Origin: an uncultured Eubacteriales bacterium
GTDB lineage: Bacteria > Bacillota > Clostridia > Oscillospirales > Acutalibacteraceae
Direction of reading: 5' to 3'
NCBI GenBank assembly: GCA_910580045.1
Contig: CAJTXF010000006.1
Coordinates: 1 to 64,000, forward strand
Length of the DNA stretch: 64,000 bases
Below are positions 34,303 through 42,862 of the stretch, piece by piece. Made by a program: the position numbers and the translations under genes. Under the pieces are notes generated by a model, which made no database searches, was not told the origin of the DNA, and worked only from the letters and a program-made list of their open reading frames with translations. Each line of letters begins with the position of its first letter. The stretch's first letter is position 1.

Positions 34303-35143
34303 TTTTCCATTCCTCCATCAGCTGGGCGATGGACTGCTGACGCTTTGCCCTATCATCGCTTACCGCCTTGCAGGCAGTCTGATAGAGCTCAGGGCTTAGC
34401 TGCCAGGTATCCATGCCCCGCTCATATTTTCCAAACAGCGCGAATGCCATGGCCCCAGCAGTGTACACATTGGTCACCTCATCTATCTGCGCGCCTAACT
34501 GGAACTCCTCTGGTGACATGAACTTCGCACTGCCCCACATCCGGCCCATATCATTGACGCAGGGCTTCTTTCGGAAGAAATCCACATCACAGATAGTAGT
34601 TTTCCCACTGTCAAAATTATACATCACACTGCCGTCATAAAAATCTATGGCCACAGAGCCTGTCCTGTTCACATAATCAAGAAATTCCAGTACATCCCAG
34701 TACACCTGCAAGCGGGCTTTCACCGGCAGGGCCATGAATCTCTGGTGAGCCTCCTCATACATCCGGCCCATGCAGTCCCCCTCCGCCCAATGAAACACAG
34801 CGGCAACTCCAGCGGAGTCCCCCTGCCCTACCTCCTCCCAGCTCACCAGCTGAATCAGGCTGGGGTGGCGCAGTTCCTGATACACAGGCAAGGAAACCCG
34901 CAAGCGCTCCACAGCCTGAGCAGGGGCATCACAGCACCGGGCAGTCGGGGCCCCGGCGAATTTAACAAAATACTTCTCTCCAGCTTTTTGAACGCCAAAG
35001 CAGATATTACCGGAATCCTGGTCATCAAAAACTTTGAAAACTCGGCCATATTTCTTCAAAAAACTAAAGTCATAGGCTGCCTTCATACGAAAGCTCACCC
35101 CATCCACAGTCTGGATGATTTCGCCGTCAAAATTATTCTCCAA
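34277..35143 (-). CDS. Atypical Ser/Thr protein kinase
   Basis: 288 residues, TTG start after GGAGGAG. Kinase fold: nucleotide-binding Lys in YFVKFAG, ELRHPSLIQLV like the eukaryotic HPNIV strand, and a degenerate catalytic loop, AIDFYDGSVMYN, in place of HRDxKxxN. A DFG-equivalent DVDFF and an activation-segment end GSAKFMSPEE follow, like the usual APE. Acidic residues for Mg2+ binding are kept, so activity is plausible. It is soluble, with no PASTA or membrane part. The start overlaps the Fur-family gene stop by 11 bases. Its place in a peroxide operon is unusual. Confidence 0.78.
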   Translation of the reverse strand: MENNFDGEIIQTVDGVSFRMKAAYDFSFLKKYGRVFKVFDDQDSGNICFGVQKAGEKYFVKFAGAPTARCCDAPAQAVERLRVSLPVYQELRHPSLIQLVSWEEVGQGDSAGVAAVFHWAEGDCMGRMYEEAHQRFMALPVKARLQVYWDVLEFLDYVNRTGSVAIDFYDGSVMYNFDSGKTTICDVDFFRKKPCVNDMGRMWGSAKFMSPEEFQLGAQIDEVTNVYTAGAMAFALFGKYERGMDTWQLSPELYQTACKAVSDDRAKRQQSIAQLMEEWKSGIEKADL

Positions 35144-35552
35144 GTGGCTCCTCCATCTCTCTGGTATTGCATTCAGGGCACAGGCCGGTAAATATTACAC
35201 TGGCGGCCTCCACCCGGCATCCGCTTTCTCCGCTGATTGCCTCTAAAACATCTGAATCCGGCAGGCCCTGCCAGATATCCACGACCCGGCCGCAGCGGCT
35301 GCAAATCAAATGGGCATGGGGAGCAGTTTCACCGTCAAAGCGCTCATAACCGTCAATACTTCCCAGGCTTGCGGCCTGTCCGGTCTCACAAAATCGGTTG
35401 AGGTTCCTGTAAACCGTGGCCAGACTCAAATCAGGATACTGGGGCTTTAACGCCCGAAATATCTCCTCCGCAGTGGGGTGCTGGGTCGTACTTTGCAGCG
35501 CGGCCAAAATCGCGGCCCGCTTGCGGCTGTAATTTTCCCGTTTTCCCTCCAC
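35133..35552 (-). CDS. Fur-family regulator, PerR-like
   Basis: 139 residues from the GTG ten bases after AAGGAG; longer frames run into the promoter. The winged-helix part has KRAAILAAL, HPTAEEIFRAL and SLATVYRNLNRFCETG. The metal-binding half has HAHLICSRCGRVVD and a late CPEC, the two CxxC pairs of the structural zinc site. Combined with the rubrerythrin and rubredoxin genes downstream, a peroxide-sensing PerR role is the best guess; Zur or Fur is possible. It heads the six-gene operon. No clear PerR box was seen. Confidence 0.85.
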   Translation of the reverse strand: MEGKRENYSRKRAAILAALQSTTQHPTAEEIFRALKPQYPDLSLATVYRNLNRFCETGQAASLGSIDGYERFDGETAPHAHLICSRCGRVVDIWQGLPDSDVLEAISGESGCRVEAASVIFTGLCPECNTREMEEPLGE

Positions 35553-35580
35553 CTGATTCACGCTCCTTTGAGACTTCCAT

Positions 35581-35609
35581 ATTTTACCATACCCAGGGCC
35601 TTTTGTAAA
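35581..35609 (-). promoter_or_regulatory. Promoter of the PerR-rubrerythrin operon
   Basis: Minus strand TTTACA (35604-35609), 17-base spacer, TAAAAT (35581-35586). A/T-rich sequence follows upstream. Confidence 0.6.
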
Positions 35610-35684
35610 GTGCAAATCGTTATTATTTTTGATTTATTCACAAATAGAGGGAATGGCCACGATAAACCCTCCGCACAGCATGCC

Positions 35685-36761
35685 TCAATTCAGGTACGCT
35701 GCTTCAAACTCATCCAGGCTGTTATAGCGGCAGAACTCCACGCCGTTTTTGAGATAGAGCCCAGCGTATTCCTCCATGACCTGGTCAAAATGTGCCGCTG
35801 TGCCGGAAAGATTTTTGCCGGAAAAGTCTGAGAAGATTTGGAAACAGGGCATATCATATTCCTCTGCCATGGAATCATAAAAGGACTGACAGCTTCCCGC
35901 TGTCATAAAGGCCAGGTAGGCATCATCCAATGCAGCTGCCCGGTGCATTTTGCCGTGCCAGTTGGAGTATATTTCCTCATAGCTTCCTTCCAAATCTTTG
36001 GCGGAGACCTGCTTTTTCTCCGCTAGACCTGCTCTGCGTTTTTTCAGGAACGCCTCTGTTATCCTCCCCAGATTGCTTGCCGTGGATAAAATATTCTCCC
36101 GCCCCTCCGCCAAGACCAGGCCGGAATAGGCCTGGGCAAATCCTTCAGGCAGGTGCTTGAGCGAGCATATTTCCTTGGGAATCCCCTGGATGCCATGGTG
36201 AACGGAGGCTTTATTCACCATATAAACCACATATTCAATGTAATAGAGAAAATGCGAGGAGAGATACTTGCACGCCCCATCGCTGTCCGCCAGGCAGAGC
36301 TTCCCCAGCACGTTCACAGCGGAGGCAAAATATCCCTGGGCCTTCTCCAAATCCTCCATGGAGAAGGGGGCGTCCAGCACAGCCTGAAGCTGTTTTCTCA
36401 GCCCCAGATACCGCTCCTTTGCAGCCTGCCCGGCAGTATACACCAGCTCTGCATCCAGCAGCTTGATAACATGTGGGTCGGGATATCCAGCCGCGTGCTC
36501 CAGCGCTTCCCAGGTCTGGCAGTAGATGTCAAATCCCACATCCTCCAAGATAAACCCTTTGGCCAGCTTCCAGCCAGCCTCACTGTTGATAACAATCAAT
36601 AAATCCAAATCCGACTTCTCATAAAACTCTCCACTGTGGAAGGAACCTGTAATCGCGATTAAGTCCAAAGCTCCTGGACAGGCCTTCTCTGCCTTTGTTT
36701 TTACTGCTTCAATCAGCCGTCTGTTCCGCTCCAGCAGACGGCTGGAGCTTTTTGCATCCAA
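35685..36761 (-). CDS. Nucleotidyltransferase-domain protein
   Basis: 358 residues, TTG start nine bases after GGAGG. The N-terminal domain shows the polymerase-beta-type signature GSFHSGEFYEKSDLDLLIV (residues about 39-57), with the DxD metal pair intact. The remaining 250 residues are helical and match no family I can name. Such enzymes transfer a nucleotide to proteins, RNA or small molecules (aminoglycosides included). It follows two RCK potassium regulators, 27 bases after the second, so may share their transcript. Confidence 0.75.
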   Translation of the reverse strand: MDAKSSSRLLERNRRLIEAVKTKAEKACPGALDLIAITGSFHSGEFYEKSDLDLLIVINSEAGWKLAKGFILEDVGFDIYCQTWEALEHAAGYPDPHVIKLLDAELVYTAGQAAKERYLGLRKQLQAVLDAPFSMEDLEKAQGYFASAVNVLGKLCLADSDGACKYLSSHFLYYIEYVVYMVNKASVHHGIQGIPKEICSLKHLPEGFAQAYSGLVLAEGRENILSTASNLGRITEAFLKKRRAGLAEKKQVSAKDLEGSYEEIYSNWHGKMHRAAALDDAYLAFMTAGSCQSFYDSMAEEYDMPCFQIFSDFSGKNLSGTAAHFDQVMEEYAGLYLKNGVEFCRYNSLDEFEAAYLN

Positions 36762-36788
36762 GATATATGTCCTCCAAATTAGATTTTA

Positions 36789-37451
36789 CTATCTGGTTTC
36801 ACCCAGCACTCTCCGCAGCCCCTTACGGCTCTTCTCCTCTGCCACAGCCACCAGTTCATCTCCGGCGCGGAGCACTGTGGAGCCATTGGGTATGGTTAGC
36901 TCTCCCTCTCGTATTAAAGATATTACCAGCGTGCCTTTGGGGAAGCTCACGTTTTTCAGCGCCTTGCCCTCCCAAGCTGTGTGATAAGGCAGGGTCATGG
37001 AGATAATCTCCCCCTTGCCCTGTTCCAGGCTGGCAATCAAATGGGTGTGGGCAGAATCCGCCTCCTGTTCAATAAGCTGCACCACCAAATCTGTACTGCT
37101 CACCACATTCTGAATCCCCAGCGCACGAAAGGTCTCCGCGTTGCGGGGGTCATTCACCCGGGCAATGACCTTTTTCGCGCCGAAATGCCCTTGGGCCAAC
37201 TGGGCAGCCACCAGGTTGTCCTGGTCCACCCCAGTGACAGCCATAACACAGTCAGCCTTTCGGGCTCCGGCCGCCTCTAAAATAGACACATTTGTACCGT
37301 CCCCCGGAAAAACCGCTGCATCCAACTCATTGGCCAGCAAGGTGCAGCGGGGACAGCTCTTTTCAATCAGGCACACCTCGTGCCTGCGTTCCAACAAGAG
37401 GCGGGCCAGGCTTCTGCCAGTCTGGCCGCCCCCCACGATAATCATGCGCAA
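36789..37451 (-). CDS. TrkA/KtrA-type potassium uptake regulator, RCK protein 1
   Basis: 220 residues. Cytoplasmic gating subunit of Trk/Ktr potassium channels: an N-terminal RCK_N Rossmann fold binds NAD(H) or ATP/ADP (MIIVGGGQTGRSLARLL), with DGTNVSILEAAGARKADCVMA, and an RCK_C domain from about 140. The start is probably the TTG at 37451, nine bases after GGGAGG. It lies 36 bases after a second, divergent RCK gene. No membrane TrkH/KtrB partner is present in the window. Confidence 0.87.
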   Translation of the reverse strand: MRMIIVGGGQTGRSLARLLLERRHEVCLIEKSCPRCTLLANELDAAVFPGDGTNVSILEAAGARKADCVMAVTGVDQDNLVAAQLAQGHFGAKKVIARVNDPRNAETFRALGIQNVVSSTDLVVQLIEQEADSAHTHLIASLEQGKGEIISMTLPYHTAWEGKALKNVSFPKGTLVISLIREGELTIPNGSTVLRAGDELVAVAEEKSRKGLRRVLGETR

Positions 37452-37487
37452 TAGAAACAACCTCCCACTGATTTCCCCATTCTATAG

Positions 37488-38108
37488 TCAATCAATCCGG
37501 CGGGTGAGTACCAGGGCGTCCCCCTCGCTGATTGGCAGGTTCCCTGCTGTTTCTTTCAGCAGGAAACGGCCATCAGCCCGTATCAGGCCGAAGATTCCGC
37601 ACCCCGGCAAGTCCACATCCCCTGTGGTCCGGCCAAAATGCTGCCGCTCCGCAGGGCGCACTTCTAAGGCGATTGTGGCTGTGCCAAAGGTGACTTGACG
37701 GCTCTGCCAGGGGCTGACCAGCTCTGCCACCAGCTTTTCTCCCGCCATATTGGTGGGACAGACTGTTCGCAGGCCTACCCGCTCAAAGATGTCCTCCCTG
37801 GCAGGGTCAGAAATACGCGCGGCAACCCGTTCCACCTTAAAATATTTTTTTGCAATCTGTCCCACGGCAATATTCAGGTTGTCGTCACTGGTGGTCACAG
37901 CCACTGCATCGCAGCTCTCAATTCCAGCCTGGCGCAGAACATTCAAATCCATGGGAAACCCCACATAGGTTACTCCGCCAAACCCTGCGTCCAGCAGGCC
38001 AAGATTCTCCGGGTTCTCGTCTACCACCACCACGCCGTGGCCCAGGCTGTCCAGCTGCCGGGCAGTTTCACGCCCCAGCATGCCGCCTCCAATAATCAAC
38101 ACATTCAT
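37488..38108 (-). CDS. TrkA/KtrA-type potassium uptake regulator, RCK protein 2
   Basis: 206 residues from ATG 38108, which follows GGTGG; an upstream extension is unsupported. RCK_N: NVLIIGGGMLGRETARQL with the acidic VVDENPENL end for the ribose, then CDAVAVTTSDDNLNIAVGQIA. RCK_C from about 130 ends GDALVLTRRID. Together with protein 1 it could form a hetero-octameric gating ring, as in some two-RCK systems, or control separate channels. Confidence 0.87.
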   Translation of the reverse strand: MNVLIIGGGMLGRETARQLDSLGHGVVVVDENPENLGLLDAGFGGVTYVGFPMDLNVLRQAGIESCDAVAVTTSDDNLNIAVGQIAKKYFKVERVAARISDPAREDIFERVGLRTVCPTNMAGEKLVAELVSPWQSRQVTFGTATIALEVRPAERQHFGRTTGDVDLPGCGIFGLIRADGRFLLKETAGNLPISEGDALVLTRRID

Positions 38109-38173
38109 ATGTCCACCATCTTCCTTGTTGCCAGCCCATTCTCTTTTTATACACATTATGTACAGCAAGAAAA

Positions 38174-38200
38174 GAGCATTTCGAATTACACAAAATGCTC
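38174..38200 (-). terminator. Terminator of the SH3 lipoprotein gene
   Basis: Minus-strand hairpin GAGCATTTT / GAAATGCTC followed by TTTTCTTG. Confidence 0.75.
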
Positions 38201-38239
38201 CTCTCCACCCTTACCTCAGGCATGACTTAAAAATTCAGC

Positions 38240-38797
38240 TTATTCCCCATCTTCGTCGCTTCCCGCTGGTGCAGGAGAGGCACCGTCCGCCGGAGCGGGG
38301 CTGCCGTTGGGCTCTGCGGTCGCGTTAGGCGCTGGTGTGGGTGTTGCCGTGACCGTCATCAGCTGCTGATACTGCTCTGTTGTAATGTCAATTACAGTGA
38401 CAAACTCCGCCGAAACATAGGCTGGTCCCCCCTCATACTGCACATTATACCACCCGTTCTGCGGCGTGTCCGAGAGAAGGGCCATCCGGTCGTCTTCGGA
38501 AACCGTGCCCAAAACATCACTGTCTGTGGAGGCACTCTTCCGCACATTGAGCACATCCGCCGTAACCTTCACAGCCTTGGCAGTGCTGGCTGGCGTCGGC
38601 GCAGCCGTGGCCACTGGTGGGGGTACAGAGGCCAGTCCCGCCCCGCTGGCAGTGCTGCTTCCCTCTTTATCGTCTCCGCCGCAGGCCGCAAGAGTACCTG
38701 TCAAGAGGCAGCCCGCCAAAATTGCCGCAAGCCCCCGCTTCAGTGTCTTCATAGTAACCTTAGTTTCAAACCGGAACTTTCTTCCCACTTTTTTCAT
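38240..38797 (-). CDS. SH3-domain lipoprotein
   Basis: 185 residues from ATG 38797 (AAAGG nine bases upstream); an internal ATG at 38752 is an alternative that gives a more typical signal peptide. Lipobox LAAC marks a membrane-anchored lipoprotein. A Pro/Ala/Thr linker leads to a bacterial SH3 domain (VTADVLNVRKSASTDSDVLGTV, NGWYNVQYEGGPAYVSAEFV), which usually binds peptidoglycan. A second Pro/Ala-rich tail ends the protein. Single gene with own terminator, divergent from rpsB. Confidence 0.85.
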   Translation of the reverse strand: MKKVGRKFRFETKVTMKTLKRGLAAILAGCLLTGTLAACGGDDKEGSSTASGAGLASVPPPVATAAPTPASTAKAVKVTADVLNVRKSASTDSDVLGTVSEDDRMALLSDTPQNGWYNVQYEGGPAYVSAEFVTVIDITTEQYQQLMTVTATPTPAPNATAEPNGSPAPADGASPAPAGSDEDGE

Positions 38798-39058
38798 AAT
38801 TAGCCGCCTTTCTGGTTTCTCCTGGAATATTCTAAAATTAAGAAGCTCTATTTTCGGTGTTTTTTTAGCCATCTATATACGTTAGACTTCCGTCATGCCT
38901 GTCAGGTAAGCCCTTTCTTGGAAGAAAATTTCTGCCCCTCTCCCCTTGAATTCACCTAATACATATATTCTACCATAAATTGCGAAAAAGTCCACCGCTT
39001 TTTGCAAATTTTCACTCGAAACGGTCAAGATTTTTTTGGACAAAGCTGTAAAAAGGGC

Positions 39059-39087
39059 TTGATTCCTACCCCAACCCGTGGTATAAT
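39059..39087 (+). promoter_or_regulatory. Promoter of rpsB-tsf
   Basis: TTGATT (39059-39064), 17-base spacer, TATAAT (39082-39087). It leaves a leader of about 135 nt, long enough for an S2-type autoregulatory structure, though none was recognised. The 38798-39058 stretch shows no gene. Confidence 0.75.
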
Positions 39088-39229
39088 ATTAACCGCCAAA
39101 ACACACGCCCGAGACGCGGCTCTGGTCCGGATTAAGGTTTTCCCTAGAGGTATCTATGCCTTTTGGGATAAGCCCGGTCGTCCCGCAAAGAAAGCTCCGG
39201 CGGAGGAAAAAACCAGGAGGTATTTATCA

Positions 39230-39991
39230 ATGGCAGTCGTATCTATGAAACAGCTGTTGGAGGCTGGCGTCCACTTTGGCCACCAGACCCGCCGCTGGAA
39301 CCCCAAGATGGCCCCTTACATCTTCACCGAGCGCAATGGTATCTATATCATTGACTTGCAGAAAACCGTGCGGAAGCTGGAAGAGGCCTACAATTTTGTT
39401 CGTGATCTGGCCACTGAGGGCAAAAACATCCTGTTCGTGGGCACCAAGAAGCAGGCTCAGGAGTCTGTGAAGGAAGAAGCTACCCGCGCCGGTGCTTATT
39501 ACGTCAACGCCCGCTGGCTGGGCGGTATGCTCACCAATTTTACCACCATCCGCACCCGCATTCAGCGCCTGGCTCAGCTGCGCAAGATGGAGGAGGATGG
39601 CACTTTTGAGCTGCTCCCCAAGAAAGAGGTCACCAAGCTGCAGCTGGAAATCGAGAAACTGGAAAAGTACCTGGGCGGCATCAAGGATATGAAGAGCTAC
39701 CCCGGCGCCCTGTTCATTGTAGACCCCCGCAAGGAACGCATTGCTGTTTCTGAGGCCCGCAAGCTGAATATTCCCATTGTCGCTATTGTGGACACCAACT
39801 GCGACCCTGACGAGATTGATTATGTTATCCCCGGCAATGATGACGCTATCCGCGCTGTAAAGCTGATTGCCAGCGCTATGGCTGATGCTGTTATTGAGGG
39901 CCGTGAGGGACAGATGGGCGCAGCTGCCCGTGACGCCGAGCCCGCTGAGGAGACTGAGTCCGAGACAGCGCCGGAGGCTGTGGAGGAATAA
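39230..39991 (+). CDS. rpsB: Ribosomal protein S2
   Basis: 253 residues. Small-subunit ribosomal protein. The start at 39230 follows AGGAGG by nine bases, and the protein begins MAVVSMKQLLEAGVHFGHQ as in the family; the longer frame is leader RNA. Other signatures: RRWNPKMAPYIF and NIPIVAIVDTNCDPD. A short acidic C-terminal extension rich in Glu and Ala is typical of clostridia. tsf follows 81 bases on. Confidence 0.98.
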   Translation: MAVVSMKQLLEAGVHFGHQTRRWNPKMAPYIFTERNGIYIIDLQKTVRKLEEAYNFVRDLATEGKNILFVGTKKQAQESVKEEATRAGAYYVNARWLGGMLTNFTTIRTRIQRLAQLRKMEEDGTFELLPKKEVTKLQLEIEKLEKYLGGIKDMKSYPGALFIVDPRKERIAVSEARKLNIPIVAIVDTNCDPDEIDYVIPGNDDAIRAVKLIASAMADAVIEGREGQMGAAARDAEPAEETESETAPEAVEE

Positions 39992-40072
39992 AAGCCGCTG
40001 AGTTCTCGGCTGGCTCTCTCATTTGTTCCGCGAGTTCTCTTTAAGAATACAACCGAAAGGATGAAATAACCC

Positions 40073-40987
40073 ATGAATTTTACCGCTAAAGACGTGGCCA
40101 GTCTTCGCGAAAAGACCGGCTGCGGCATGATGGACTGCAAGAAAGCTCTCACTGAAGCCAACGGGGACATGGACAAGGCCATTGACCTGCTGCGGGAGAA
40201 AGGGCTGGCCGCGTCCGTAAAGAAAGCCGGGCGCATTGCTGCGGAGGGCGTTGCCTTTGCCGAGGTCAGCGAGTGCGGCAAGGTGGCTGTTGCCATTGAG
40301 GTCAATGCGGAGACCGACTTTGTTGCCAAGAACGCAGAGTTCCAGGCCTTTGTAAAGACCTGTGCTGACACTGTGATTTATGAGAATCCCGCTGATATTG
40401 ATGCTCTGCTGGCCTGCAAGGCCCATGGCAGCGACATGACAGTGGACGCTATGCTGAAGGACAAGATTCTCACAATTGGCGAGAATATCAAGGTTCGCCG
40501 TTTTGCCCGTTATGAGGGTGCTGTCACCTCTTATGTGCACGCGGGAGGCCGTATCGGCGTTATCGTGAAGTTTGATGTGGACGAGGCTATTGCCGCCACC
40601 GATGGATTCAAGACCTATGCCCACAATGTGGCCATGCAGATTGCCGCCTTGAATCCCGAGTACTTGGATGAGAGTTCTGTGCCTGCTGACCGTGTGGCGA
40701 AAGAGAAGGAAATTCTCACCCAGCAGATTATGGACGAGGGCAAGCCTGCCAATATCGCTGAGAAGATTGTTTCCGGCCGGCTGGCCAAGTTCTTTAAGGA
40801 AATCTGCTTGGTGGACCAGGCTTATGTGCAGGATGGCAGCATGAGCGTGGAGCAGTACACCAACACCGTTGGCAAAGAACTGGGCGGCGATATCAAAATC
40901 AGCGCCTTCACCCGGTTTGAGAAAGGCGAAGGACTGGAGAAGCGTGAGGATAACTTCGCTGAGGAAATCGCCAGCATGGTGAAGTAA
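40073..40987 (+). CDS. tsf: Translation elongation factor Ts
   Basis: 304 residues. Guanine-nucleotide exchange factor for EF-Tu. The N-terminal TDVG-type UBA region reads SLREKTGCGMMDCKKALTEA (about 10-29), followed by the core domains with VAIEVNAETDFVAKN and a C-terminal KFFKEICLVDQAYVQD. GAAAGGA precedes the ATG. It is co-transcribed with rpsB and ends at the terminator at 41009-41041. Confidence 0.98.
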   Translation: MNFTAKDVASLREKTGCGMMDCKKALTEANGDMDKAIDLLREKGLAASVKKAGRIAAEGVAFAEVSECGKVAVAIEVNAETDFVAKNAEFQAFVKTCADTVIYENPADIDALLACKAHGSDMTVDAMLKDKILTIGENIKVRRFARYEGAVTSYVHAGGRIGVIVKFDVDEAIAATDGFKTYAHNVAMQIAALNPEYLDESSVPADRVAKEKEILTQQIMDEGKPANIAEKIVSGRLAKFFKEICLVDQAYVQDGSMSVEQYTNTVGKELGGDIKISAFTRFEKGEGLEKREDNFAEEIASMVK

Positions 40988-41008
40988 TTTTACAAATTGA
41001 GTGTTTTT

Positions 41009-41041
41009 GGGGAGATATCAGATGGTATCTCCCCTTTTTTT
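41009..41041 (+). terminator. Terminator of rpsB-tsf
   Basis: Stem GGGGAGATA / TATCTCCCC with an eight-base loop and a run of seven T. Confidence 0.9.
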
Positions 41042-41055
41042 GAAAGGAGCATACC

Positions 41056-41889
41056 ATGATTGACCAACTGTTTGAGTTGTTCCTCCGCTGCTTCCCGGAG
41101 TACCAGACCACCCGGGAACTGTTTACGGAGCTGCTCAAGCCTGAAGAGGCTCATATTATCGCAGAGTACGCCCAGGGGAAATTGGCGGGGTATGCCATGG
41201 TTCATGGTGGCTCAATTCCGGTGCTGTGCGTGGCAGAGGAACACCGCCGGAATGGGATTGGCTCCCGGCTGCTGGCGGCGGCTGAGGGATATATCCGCAG
41301 TCTGGGGGAAAAGAGGCTCACTTTGGGCTGCGGCCCCTACTATCTGCTGCAGGGTGTACCTGTTGTGGGCGATAATGTTAACTTTTTTGAGAAGCGAGGC
41401 TATACCGCAGCCTGGATTAGCGTCAACATGGAGTTGCGCTTGGATGGATTTGAGCGGAACAGCTTGACCATCCCGCCTGCACCTAAAGGCCTGGAGTATC
41501 GCTTCGCGGAGACCTCGGACCGCACTGAGCTGCTGGCCGCAGTAGAAGCCGCTGAGGAGGGCTGGGTCGATGTTTTTGTGAGTTGCAAGGACCCCATTTT
41601 TCTGGCGGTTATGGACGGGAAAATCGCGGGATTTGAAATCCTCTCCCCCAATGGCGGACAGTTCCTGCGGCCCGGGCAGCAGGTGGGCAGTGTGGGCTGT
41701 GTTGGCGTAGTGCCTGCCCAGCGGGAAAGGGGCATCGGCCTGGCAATGGTGGCACAAGGCGTGCAGTGGCTGAAAGAACAGGGCTGTACTTTGATTGAGC
41801 TGCGCTATACCTGGCTGGACAAGTGGTACGGCAAACTGGGCTTTCAAACGGTCGCCTGGCAGTGGATGGGCGAGAAAAAGTTGTCATAG
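41056..41889 (+). CDS. Two-domain GNAT acetyltransferase
   Basis: 277 residues, AAAGGAG before the ATG. The first GNAT half (about 1-130) has VAEEHRRNGIGSRLLAAAE, a canonical acetyl-CoA loop. The second half (about 145-277) has VGVVPAQRERGIGLAMVAQ, another complete loop, and ends in the usual WYGKLGFQTV. Tandem GNATs of this length are common but uncharacterised. It is a different protein from the double GNAT at 1612-2682. The previous terminator lies 15 bases upstream, so it needs some readthrough or a promoter I could not identify. Confidence 0.83.
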   Translation: MIDQLFELFLRCFPEYQTTRELFTELLKPEEAHIIAEYAQGKLAGYAMVHGGSIPVLCVAEEHRRNGIGSRLLAAAEGYIRSLGEKRLTLGCGPYYLLQGVPVVGDNVNFFEKRGYTAAWISVNMELRLDGFERNSLTIPPAPKGLEYRFAETSDRTELLAAVEAAEEGWVDVFVSCKDPIFLAVMDGKIAGFEILSPNGGQFLRPGQQVGSVGCVGVVPAQRERGIGLAMVAQGVQWLKEQGCTLIELRYTWLDKWYGKLGFQTVAWQWMGEKKLS

Positions 41890-41897
41890 TATAAACC

Positions 41898-41929
41898 AAA
41901 GGGCTTCCTCTCAAGAGGGAAGCCCTTTT
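41898..41929. terminator. Bidirectional terminator
   Basis: Stem AAAGGGCTTCCTCT / AGAGGGAAGCCCTTTT between the convergent GNAT and era genes. Confidence 0.88.
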
Positions 41930-41932
41930 CTA

Positions 41933-42838
41933 CTAATTCAGCAAATCCTGTTGGGAGTAGCCTAGACTCTGCAAAGTCTCCGGCCTCTGCCGCCAGTGCT
42001 CCTTCACCTTCACCCATAGCTGCAAATTCACCTTGCAGCCGAAAAAGCGCTCCAAATCCTGCCGGGCTGTGGTGCCAATCTTTTTCAGCATGGAGCCGCC
42101 TTTACCAATCAAGATGGCCTTATGGTTGGATTTCTCGCAGTAGAGGGTGACATGAAGCTCCAGCAGCTCGTCTCTCTCCTCCATATGCTCTGTCACTGCC
42201 GCTACCCCATGGGGAATCTCCTGGTCCAGCAGGCGCAGCACTTTCTCCCGCACCAGCTCCGCTGCCAGGACCCGCTCAGGTTGGTCGGTCAAGGTATCTT
42301 CGTCAAAGAACCAGCCGCCAGGCTGGGCCAGCTGCTTTAGTTCGTCCAGCAGCGCGTCCATACCATCCCCCTGCCGGGCAGATACTGGCACCACTGCCTG
42401 GAAGCAGTACAGCTGGGCATAGGCGTCAATCTGTCCCATCAGCCGGGTTTTGTCGGCCAGAGCGTCAATCTTATTGATGGCCAGCACTGCCGGAAGCCGC
42501 CCCTTGCGAAATCGCTCTATGAGCTCCTGGTCCGCTTTTGAGACAGGAGCGCCCGCCTCAGTTACAAGCAGGCCGACATCCACACCCTCTAGGGCTGCGG
42601 TCACAGATTGGACCATGTAATCACCCAGAGAGCTTTTGGATTTGAGCAGGCCTGGGGTATCCAAAAAGACCAACTGGTCCTCCCCTTGGGTCAGCACACC
42701 CATGATACGGGTTCGTGTGGTCTGCGGCTTTTTAGAAACAATGGCAATTTTCTCGCCAATAAGTCTGTTCAACATTGTGGATTTCCCCACATTAGGACGG
42801 CCTACAATGGCAATATAGGCCGAGTACTGATTCTCCAT
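41933..42838 (-). CDS. era: GTPase Era
   Basis: 301 residues. GTP-binding protein needed for 16S rRNA maturation and 30S assembly. G1 is GRPNVGKS, followed by the G3 DTPG motif and NKID (G4). A C-terminal KH RNA-binding domain shows ILIGKGGSMLKKIGTTARQDLE. AGGAAAGG precedes the ATG. It is last in the yqfC-yqfD-phoH-ybeY-dgkA-era block; cdd and recO, often nearby, are absent. Confidence 0.97.
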   Translation of the reverse strand: MENQYSAYIAIVGRPNVGKSTMLNRLIGEKIAIVSKKPQTTRTRIMGVLTQGEDQLVFLDTPGLLKSKSSLGDYMVQSVTAALEGVDVGLLVTEAGAPVSKADQELIERFRKGRLPAVLAINKIDALADKTRLMGQIDAYAQLYCFQAVVPVSARQGDGMDALLDELKQLAQPGGWFFDEDTLTDQPERVLAAELVREKVLRLLDQEIPHGVAAVTEHMEERDELLELHVTLYCEKSNHKAILIGKGGSMLKKIGTTARQDLERFFGCKVNLQLWVKVKEHWRQRPETLQSLGYSQQDLLN

Positions 42839-42862
42839 GTTTTTCCTTTCCTGTCCGTTTTT

